Assembly (NCBI GenBank): GCA_963970005.1
Contig: CAXAMN010003936.1
Location: 255,983-319,982 of the forward strand
Reading direction: 5' to 3'
DNA length: 64,000 nt
DNA from: Durusdinium trenchii
Lineage: Eukaryota; Sar; Dinophyceae; Suessiales; Symbiodiniaceae
Shown here: one piece after another, positions 45,543 through 54,700 of the stretch
How positions within the stretch are numbered: the stretch's first letter is position 1
Layout: each line of letters starts with the position of its first letter
Notes under the pieces: model-generated
Databases searched by the model: none
Told to the model about the DNA's origin: nothing
What the model saw: only the letters and a program-made list of their open reading frames with translations
Position numbers and translations under genes: made by a program

Positions 45543-48500
45543 ACAGGATCACTCCCACGCTCCATAAGTCGGACCTCGGTCCCGGTTCCGGTTCCGGTGG
45601 CTGCGCGGGGTGACCCGGTTCGGTGACGCAAGTGGTGCGCCAAGGTGTGCGTGGAGTGGCACCGTGACTCCAGCGGTCGGTGAAGGGTGTCTTTGGTGTG
45701 GTCGCTTTGGGTCGGTGAGGGTGTTTTTGGTCGGTGTTTTCCATGTGAAGTGGTGTCCATGCTTGCATGCTTGGCCTTCTCTTGCACCTCAAACGCCTCG
45801 AAAAGACTCGAACGGCCATGAACCGCTCGGTGCCTGTCGAACCGCTCGGCTCCCGCGCGCGGGCGAATAGTCGCCTTGCAACGCCTCCGGGGCCAAGTAG
45901 CCTCGGCGCGAAGGATCGGGTCAGGGTGGATCCCTTTTTTTCGGCGCGAATGAGCTCGTTGCTTCGAGAACCAAGATCTTGAGATTCCGTTTTTTGGGGG
46001 AGGAGGAGCCTGGCAGGAGCCTGAAAATGCCAGCATCGCCGGTCGATCCAAAAGAGCCCCCTCTGCTGGTCTGTCCCAAGAGTAGGCACAACCACTCTCC
46101 TTCTTTGTTCTTATCCCTACAGTTCAATGCGAGAAGGGATGCTCGAACTCAACTAGAACTCAATCTCTAAACCACCTCCCCTTGACAGATGAAACCTTGA
46201 AGATATCTCAGCAGACTCCAGATGTCTGCCATAACTTCCTCTAGGTCTCTCAGTCTCAGTCAATCAAATACCTGATCTCATTGGAAAACTCCCCGACCTA
46301 GGGAACAAAGGGCCTTACTACTAGGAGCAAGAAGCTACTAGGAACAAGTGCATCGCTTCTAGTAACAAGTGCCTTACTACTAGTGACAAGAAGCTGCTTC
46401 TTGCGACGACGCCCATCAGATGGCCCTCTGTCTCGGTGCACGGCCCAGGGTGCCCACGACGTGTTTGGCCCGTGGAGATTTCGGCTCGTACCTCGAAACA
46501 CCGAAACCGCCGGGGGGCGGTAGGCTACGGGTTGGAGGGAAAACAGCTTTTAGTGCGGTTGAAACTGTGGGTCTGCTAATACTATACTTTTGTCAAGAAG
46601 GGAATTACTTTCATCCAACTGTGCCTGTGAATTGGTTCAAAACGTCGGGTGAATCTGGCAAAGGCTGCGAAGTCCCCTGCCCCAAGGCATCAAAATAGAA
46701 TTCAGAAAAAGGTTCCAAACAAAGTTGCCAATGATATCTAGAACATTCTTGGACAAAGCAATCTCTTCTCCGACCTTGCACATGGAAAAAAGGCTTCCAG
46801 CGCACTCTAAGCAGGTGTCGAAGTCAATCAGCTTCACGGCCCTGAGCGTGACCAGCGACCGCGAAAACGCCATAAAACGCCCTATGTCTTCGGTGTTGGG
46901 ACATCCATCAGATTCCAGGGCTCACATTCACCACTGGGCCCCCGGCTTCTTGCTCGCCGGCGTCTTCGGAGAGTTCGGCTCGTTGGAAGTGTCGTGAAAC
47001 ATGATGTTCTCCGGCCTAGCAAAAGCTCAAGAACCTTTGAAGAGACGCCTTTCCATTTGGTAGTAGTCTTTGAGTGTCTTTGAGTACTGTAAGCTTTGTG
47101 GCGTAGTGACTTGACAACTTGACACCATGTGACCGTGCGCCGCATCTGCTTCTCCAACTGGGTCCACTCAGGCACTGGCTTGATGTCGCGGTGGATCAAG
47201 CCCCTGCAGAGGTCCGCAACTCTTTTTTCACTCCCCAGGCGCAACCGAACACTGAAAATCTGAAGCAAAGAAGCGCCCCGAAACAGATCAGTCTGAACAG
47301 TCGCACCTCTTGACCCATCCCCTTTCCAGAGTTTTCTTCTGTTTTTCCTCATCTTTCGATGAGTCGCGGCATGTGGCGACTGCTGTGGGGGGGGGGGCCC
47401 ATGTGGCGAATCGAACCCCCTTGGCTCCACCCACATCGGACGTCACCCCTTGCCCCGTGTCTGACGTCTCTCTTTAAAGGGTCATGAAGCAAAGCGCAGC
47501 TTGGTGGTACGCTTCGCTTTCAGAAATAACGGTCATTGGCCGTGACCGAAACGATGGAGCCTGGAATGGATGTGGTCCACCGCTTCTAGGATCTCTCGCA
47601 TGATCCGCTTACACTCCCGCTCTGGGACATCCTGCATCGATCGAGCGATCGGATTGGTCAATCCGAGAGTGCGTGCGGAAGCCGGAGGTGTCAATTGGAA
47701 CAGGACATAGATCGACTGCTCTAGACTGACGAACCACGGTGGCCTTCAGATATTCCTGTTGTTAGCCAAGGTCACATTGATGAGGCCAAAAGGGGTTGGA
47801 AACAGGTGGAATAGTACCTTGCTGTCTGCAAGGTGTATGATCTGCTGGTAGTGCCACCCCACGCCCACAGTTTCGCTCGGTCCGTTTCAGTCTGGAGGAA
47901 GTCGAAGAGCTCTCCGCCGCTACAGCGGGTCTGGCGAAAACACCGTGTGTATTAGTGTATCATGCACAAAGAATGGCAAAGAATGAAGCAAGTGTTTGTT
48001 TGGAGTAGAGGATAGAGGCGTATATATGGGTTCAGGTCGGCAGTTTTGGGGTGGTCAGATCGTCCTGCAGCTCTAAACAACCACTGCGAAAAGGGAAGCT
48101 TTGGGAGGTTTGCTTGAGTGGAATGGCGGGCTTGTTTGAGTGGAAACATGTCCCAAATGCTCTAGCTGAGTCAATGTGTAAAGGCAACGGCTGGCTAGCG
48201 GCTATATATTAGCCATATGTGCAAAAAAATAACAAAAACTGAGTCAATGGTAGGAAAAAAATCATGTTCCACCACAAAACATATAACTCATGCAGAAAGA
48301 TGCAGAAAGTAAAGTCAGGGCGACCATTACAATGTAGTAGTTCCTCTCGTCCTGAATGACCTGAATTGTATCGGGCTAGGATCCGCAAATGTTGGAAAAC
48401 ACAAGGCGAATGCAGCAAATGCCCAACACATCACCAGCGCCACTCAGCATCACTCCAACCACTGAAGACAGATCCTGGGGCCTCTGACTTCTTTCAATCC

Positions 48501-48557
48501 CAAGACGTTATGGTGACCCTCCAGGTTCAGCATCCGCGTCAACAGGGACTGCCACAC
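45543..48557 (-). CDS. Protein kinase, partial multi-exon gene with a 24-nt catalytic-loop microexon
   Basis: Exons in order: 48482-48557 (RMLNLEGHHNVLGLKEVR, N-lobe alpha-C/beta-4), 47883-47930 (CSGGELFDFL, hinge), 47561-47631 (ERECKRIMREILEAVDHIHS, alpha-E), 47180-47203 (24 nt: GLIHRDIK), 46932-47015 (PENIMFHD then a Ser/Pro/Lys-rich insert), 46806-46841 (AVKLIDFDTC) and 45543-45574 (SDLWSVGVIL, alpha-F). Together they give HRDIKPEN and a DFD in place of the usual DFG. From 47631 to 46841 every junction is phase-perfect. Donors are GC at 48482, 47561, 47180 and 45543, GT at 46932 and 46806, and probably GA at 47883. Missing: the glycine-rich loop and VAIK lysine, the APE region, and everything after alpha-F. 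It phosphorylates Ser/Thr judging by HRDIKPEN, and resembles CDPK/CAMK-type kinases in general layout. Confidence 0.8.
46306..46395. repeat. CTACTAG/GCATCGCT family repeat inside the kinase gene
   Basis: Contains GCCTTACTACTAGGAGCAAG, GCTACTAGGAACAAG, TGCATCGCTTCTAGTAACAAG: the same blocks in the same order as the 6.7-kb array, here in a kinase intron. Confidence 0.8.
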
Positions 48558-50633
48558 CTCGGCGAAAGAAAAAGAGAATCACCACGGACCCCGGACCGCC
48601 TGGAGATCATCCAGAACTGCCTCCCAAACTCGCAGCCAAACTTTACTGTTCAAGGGCCCCCACAGTCTCCCCGCCCACGGCAAAGTTCCTGGCCATGCTG
48701 GTGCATGTTACGCTGCATGTTCTCTCATGTCACGTCGAAATGGCTCGAATTCATCAGACATGCATGGATTTTTCATCGGACTGACAAACCATCGAAATTA
48801 GTAATTAGTTCTTCAAAATCCTTTCTTGGCCATTCATCTGACCACGTGTTCCTCCTTCAAAGCCCCGACCATTCCGGACACAACTTGCCTGGCACGCATC
48901 TTGACAATCCTGGGCCGAATCTCGGTGTTGAGCTTAAAGCTGCATGCGACAGCGATCACCAAAGTCAGCAACACGAATTGGCTCCAAAGGGTCTGAACAG
49001 AAAGAATCCCCAGTCACCATGGACTTCGTCTGCGCCAAGTCATGTTGATTCAGGTTGGTTCTTCGGGCTCCGTCTGACTCCCCTTCAATCCTATGCTGGG
49101 TTCAAAACATTGTGGATCAAAACCCAGACCCCCCTGGACCATGGTGCACACTTTTGTCGTTCATGTTGGCCTTCAGGTTGCGCCCAAATGCCATCAATCA
49201 AGGTCCCCACACTTTGACCACACACATCCACAAATGTCCAGATGATGTTCAGATTGGATGTCTGATGTTGACTCTTGATTCATCAAAAGACATATGAAGA
49301 GGTCTTGAGATTCATGGGGGCGTGAGGTTAACCAGAGGCTTTTGCAATCCAAAAATGGAGAAAATCGTATTGCTCGATCGTCTCTGTTCCCATTCTGCGG
49401 CCCAGGTGGCACATCCTCACCGCTCGGCTTGTAGATCGCCTTCCAAACCTGCGTCTGACCTCAGTTTCCACATGAGCGATTGTCAAATTTTGTTGTGGAG
49501 TTGCAGTTCATCAGGATTTGGTGAGTGTATTATCGTTTTTCTCACAACCGTCACGTTATCGTTTTTGGCGAGTGTGGGATTCTTTTTTGAGCAAAACATG
49601 CATTTTGAACTTCCATGACCACGTGGTGAAGCAGGGCAGAGGTCGGTGAAAGCTATGGGTCTGCCACGGTCGAACGAACGGAGAATGAATGATGCGAAAT
49701 GATCTAAATGAGTAACTTATAAAAAGGTCGTGCATCAATGGAGTTAGTAATATGTTTAAATACGACAGGTATTGGTGGTTTCAGCAAATCAAAAGAATAA
49801 AAACAAAAGTATATTCTATACGGATCTTGAATGATCTTGAGCTGAATAATCATGGTTGAGGGTTCTGAAAATGTTGGACTGCCTGGCTCAAAAGCACCTT
49901 CCCAAGCCTTCAATCTCTAAACAAATCAGACTCTGGAACATATCTGCACATATCTACACAGCTTGAAAGCAGCGTCAGGCTCTGGCTGCCGACATCGTGG
50001 AGGCATTTCTGCAATTCGTACTGATCCTCCAGGTATCTCCAAAAACGCAAGCATTTCTGCTCTTTGTCAACACATCCTGGCTAGTGACCTCTTGGAATCC
50101 ACACCTTTAGCACAGTGTGTGAGTTGGGACTGTAGGCTTCGTCACTTTCCCTTCGTCATGTTCCCTTCACATCCCAAACCGACCGCTCCGCGTCTCTCTC
50201 CGTGTCTCGCTCCGCGTCTCGCGAACGCCGACTCACGAACTTCCTAGCCACCTCTTCGCTTAGCTGGCGAAGGCCGCCGTCGGTTCACCCCAGCATGGCG
50301 GTCCTCGACTTTCTCATCGGGTTTCAGTATCCTTTCAGCAAACTCTTCCAGCACAAACTCTGTGGGAGGCAAAGCTTCAGGCACGCTGCGAGGCAATTGA
50401 GGCAATGCTTCAGAAATATCCGGCTGGGTACAAAGTGAAATTGATATCTGACTGTTGTATCTTTGGACCTATGACCTATGGTCTTTGAATGTCTTTGACA
50501 CATTGGGAAACTGAATCTTGCGAGGCTTGAAGCAAAGAATCTTTGCTGTTCTCAGAATTGCTTACAACAACCCCTTTGAACCCTTGAAGGCAAAAACATA
50601 ACGTCGGCAACTGCTGGCATGCTGGCCCATCTT
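48558..50633. other. No secure gene; long spurious open frame
   Basis: A plus-strand open frame of 283 codons covers 48366-49217 but overlaps the kinase N-lobe exon antisense and has no domain or codon bias, so it is not called. The remaining kinase 5' exons should lie here on the minus strand but were not found. Confidence 0.4.
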
Positions 50634-50638
50634 CTTGC
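50634..50638. other. Candidate target-site duplication, left copy
   Basis: CTTGC, matched at 59933-59937. Five bp is the usual length for copia elements. The last two bases of the right copy overlap the shared LTR block, so chance agreement cannot be excluded. Confidence 0.4.
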
Positions 50639-50639
50639 T

Positions 50640-50844
50640 CACGACAAAGTTCGTGCGGTAGCAACTTCTCGATTTGTGCGGTCGGCTCGATCGACCTAAA
50701 ACACAGCCATGCCCATCGCGCGCGCTTTTCTGAGGGCGAAACAAAGCGTAAGGCTCAGTGGCCAACTTGGGAGTAAGGGGCCACAGAATGGAGAAGCTGG
50801 TGCGAGGGGGTCCGTCACGTGTCATGAAGCTCGTGAATTTCACT
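50640..50844 (-). repeat. 3' LTR of the copia-like element
   Basis: Identical over 205 bp to 59730-59934. It has a short imperfect palindrome GTGAAATTCAC at its element-side start. The stop codon of the RNase H frame (50815-50817) lies inside it. At about 205 bp it is short for an element of this size. Confidence 0.95.
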
Positions 50845-51783
50845 GGTCTTTGTTTTCGAAGCACCAGCCTCCCGCAACTGCGACCATGGGCTTTGAAGCC
50901 AAGCTTGTAGGTTGTCTCTCAACCGCTTGTCTTCTTTCGTCAAGCCGTCGGCATGCATCTTTTCAGTCGGCACCCAATGCATGTCAGCGGGTGCTATCGA
51001 CTGCTGTACGCTCCTGATTTGGAGCAGGCTTCTTCGGTCGCTGACCGAAGGGTTCTCACTGACCACACAGTCATAAAGACTTTTGCAGTCGGAAATCTGC
51101 TTCTGTGGCATTCTGCAGCCCAATTTATGAGCTGGCTGCAAGTACAAAAGCTCGCTCAAGCAAGCATTCACATGGCATCCTCTATCGGTGCCTTCATCAG
51201 CTGCCACGGCTTCTGAAGCCAAAGTGGATCTACACACCCTAGGGCTGCGACCCGACTTCCAGTCGGTCAAAACAAAAGGGGTCACGGTCTCAGTGACCTC
51301 AGGAGGGCACAGCGTCACCAAGACGCCATATTGGCTGCTGAAGTTGAGGGCATTTGCCCATGCGGAGTCTGCGTACACCAGCACTATGGTGTTCTTGTTC
51401 AGGTGGATGCCAGGCAGCACTATGCCGGAGTCCATGGTGGCCATAGTGAACTGCAAAGCTTCACCTAAGTTCTTGAGATCTCTGAAACATGTTTCGCCTC
51501 CCTTGTTCGAGAGGCTTGTCACAGCAGCAAGCTCCGGGCGGCTTTGCGAAGCAACCCATTGCAAACATCCAGCCATCGACCGGAATTCTTTCCAGCCTTC
51601 AACCGTGAGCTTCTGGTCCATCTTGCCAGGAACAGGTCGAGGTGGCTCCATCGTTTTGCAGAACTCTTGCTGTGTCACTTTCACCTTCCATTCGTTCTGC
51701 TCTTCATAGAGGGTGATCTCCTTGCCTCTGTAGGTGCCCTTGTTGCTGCCGTCAAGCTTGGTCACACTGCCCCATTCCAGCAT
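50815..51783 (-). CDS. RT C-terminus and RNase H of the copia-like element
   Basis: 322 codons. It starts with the RT tail (MLEWGSVTK, YRGKEITLYEE) and then gives the connection and RNase H domains. Readable catalytic residues: ADSAW (Asp), STLASEA (Glu), ISDCKSLYD (Asp), and HADGLTK near the end (Asp). RNase H removes the RNA strand during reverse transcription. The frame is -1 relative to the upstream pol frame and overlaps it by 22 nt. The ATG here lies mid-domain, so it is unlikely to be a true start; frameshifting or a one-base lesion near 51770 is more likely. The last nine codons are LTR-encoded. Confidence 0.85.
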   Translation of the reverse strand: MLEWGSVTKLDGSNKGTYRGKEITLYEEQNEWKVKVTQQEFCKTMEPPRPVPGKMDQKLTVEGWKEFRSMAGCLQWVASQSRPELAAVTSLSNKGGETCFRDLKNLGEALQFTMATMDSGIVLPGIHLNKNTIVLVYADSAWANALNFSSQYGVLVTLCPPEVTETVTPFVLTDWKSGRSPRVCRSTLASEAVAADEGTDRGCHVNACLSELLYLQPAHKLGCRMPQKQISDCKSLYDCVVSENPSVSDRRSLLQIRSVQQSIAPADMHWVPTEKMHADGLTKEDKRLRDNLQAWLQSPWSQLREAGASKTKTSEIHELHDT

Positions 51784-54700
51784 TTCTCAAGGGCTTCCAA
51801 CTTGAAGCTTTCGGAGTAAACTGCCAAAAAATCGTCCACATGGACGATCAGCGCACAGTCTATCTTTTCCTCACCTGAGTGCAGTGAGGTGTGGTAAAAC
51901 AAGCAACGGTCCAGGTCGTGCATCTTGAAGTCGTGTTTGCGCAGCACTGAACAAACATGCTTGTACCAAACGCGAGGTGCGTTAGCAAGCCCGTAGCAGT
52001 TTCCTGTCACCAGGTAGAGCTTGGCTGCGAAGCAGCCAGACTGCTTCACCAAAGGATCCTCAGGAGGCTGCATATAAAGCGGCTGATTGTTCCTTTCCTC
52101 AGTCGCTTGTTGTCCCTGGAGGAAGGCATTCTTGGCGTCTGAAATCCAACAAAACCATTTCTCTGAAGTGCCGTTGAATCTTCTGTTGGAGCCGGAGGCC
52201 AAAATGGCGAGAAGCAAAAACTCGGAGGTCCGTGAAGGTGTTGGTGAATCTCTACTCAGGGAGGTGATGTCAGGATCTGCGCAGCCGATCAAAACACATC
52301 GAGCCTTAGCAGCCAGGGCGCCGATACCGCGGTTCTTGTCGCGGTATGCCATGCGAGAGCGCAGCACTCGTCGCCGCAAAATGCGGTCTTTGAAGATCCG
52401 TTCAGCTTCATCGGAGGGTACGGGTTGCACTCCGGACCATCGCTGCCAGCCATCGAACTCCTTCTGAATGGCAAGGATGTACTTGTCGATGGTCATCTTA
52501 TCCATCAGCATGATGGAACGCCATGGAATCTCCTTTTCATATTGCTTCTGCTCTTGGCGGGTTCTCACCTTGACATTGCTGAGGGTCAACTGCTCATCAT
52601 CAGAGGTCTCAGCATCGGAGACTTTGGGGTCTCCATCTTTCACCTCTTGCTCCCGCTGGACGCTGTTGAGGTAGAAAGTCATGTAGATCTGTGATCTGTG
52701 GAAGCCAACAGTGTCAGGGCTTCCGTCAAAGCCTGGGAACTTCAGGCACATGGTGTTGTCGTCGAAGATGTCCCATCGGTGCGTGAACATCACCGACGCC
52801 AGCATAGCGTCAAAGGGCCTTTTGGCCGGCATGTCGGGCAGGAGTGCTTCAGTGGGCATACCATCTCCTTGACCGGCGCTTGCTGAAGCTGTGGCTTGCT
52901 CTGGAGCCGGGGTGTTTCCACTGTTTTCGGTTGCTTCTCCTGCTGCAGGTGTGAGAGGTGCAGATGCTGGTCTTTGTTTTTCATCTGCATCTCTGAGAGC
53001 TGATTGTTCAGCTGGTGCCGGTGTAGCTGGTTGTTCAAGCGTGAGCTTGACTCTTGGTGCTGGTGAACGGGATCTGGCGATTCTCCTTCTTGGAGTTGGA
53101 GGCATTGGTGTCGCGGGCGCGCCAAACTGTTGGTATGTTGGCGAACTCACATTGATGGTGACCCGTCGCTGGTCATAGTTCTGCTGTTGCTGCTGAATCA
53201 CTTGAGGGCTGACAGCAGCACGGTCTTCAGATCGTTGAGGTACTGGAAGACGAAGACCTGTTGGTGGTAAAGCCGTCGATGGAAGCATTGTGCCTTCAGC
53301 AGGTACTTCAGGGCTGGCCACTTCAACGGGCAATCGCTTCCGGAAAAATGTTGTGGTGCCTGTCCAAGGCTGCTCGTAGAACTTTGCAGATCTCTCATCA
53401 CGCCACTGGTCGATCTCAGGCTGCTCTTCAAGGTCGTGGATGTAGGTCTGTCTGTCGTCTGCCAAGGTGTCGAGGGGCAGAGGACATTCATCTTGTGGTT
53501 GTGGAACATAAAGTTCATGCCGAGGTTCAACATGTACTCGCACGGCACCTGCGTCGGTGAGCTGCCAGTAGTCGCGGCTTCTGGGAAGCGTCTCAGGCGC
53601 CAACTGTCGAACTTCTTCCATTGTGGCCTCATCAGCGAACTGCTCTTCATGCTCGCCTGGTGGACCTTCAATTGAATCTTTCCACAAACCATCACGAAGG
53701 TTCTTCTCCGCGTCCTTGAGGAACTTCACATCTTCCGCTGAGGGCGACCAGGTCTCCCAGCCGCTAGCCACTCGCAATTGGCTCACAGCCACCTTCAAGG
53801 CGTGCGCATTCACTTGAATCCAGCAGCTGCGTCGGTCAGGATCATAGGCCAAAAACCTAGCCAAGTTCCAAGAGCCACGCTTGAGTTGGCGAGCTTTGCC
53901 ACTCCAGCGCCAGTATGCCACTGTCTGTCCAGGCTGTAGTGAGCTGAGGTCCTGAGTGTGCCGAGTTTTGCGAAGCAATGCTCTCTTCATGGCCTGGCTT
54001 GCACTCGTTTCAGCCAGAATCTTCAAAGCATCTGCTCTCAGGATCTCGGGCTTGTAGGTCCGCTCGATGTCATCGGGCGAGTAAACCAAAACGAGTTCAT
54101 CGCTCACCACATCGCCCAGAGGCCTTGGAATCTTGCCGAACACGGCCTGAAATGGACTGCGGCCGTAGGTGTAGGTGCAAGCATTGAGGGAGTACAAGGC
54201 CGCCACAATGAGATGCTGTAGGTGGTCCACAGTGTGGCAGGCATGTTCATCGGTCAAACGCTCCAACAAAGTGCGAAGAAGAGCGTTCCGACGTTCTATC
54301 TTGCCGATCCGGTTGTGCATCTCGGCCGGCACAATCTCGTGCATGATGCCGTGAGTGGCATGCCATCTTGCAACTTCACCTTGAAATGCTCCATCCGGAT
54401 CGCACCTGAACCGATGAGGTAGTCCAAGTGGCCGGTACCAGATCTCAATCAGTGCTTCCAGCATTGTCGCCGGAAGGCGATTGGCCAAAGCTTTGGCCGC
54501 ATGGTAGTTCGTGGCTTCACAAACCACGCCAAGCACCGGAATGGTCTCGCCAGTGAGGAGTCGGTGGTAGACGATGTCCGCCTGAAGCACTTCTCCAAAG
54601 AAGCCGGCGTAGACGGTGCTGGTAGACGAAGTAGTTGGTCTCTTGGGCCGGCCTGTTCTGATGCAGCTCCCACACCGCAAAGCATCCAAAGCGGACAAAA

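Noticed and set aside
45428..46095. Two long minus-strand open frames of 207 and 218 codons
   Set aside because: Mostly GC-rich intron; only about 32 nt (SDLWSVGVIL) carry a recognisable kinase exon.
48366..49217. 283-codon plus-strand open frame
   Set aside because: Low codon bias, no domain, and it overlaps a splice-supported kinase exon on the other strand.
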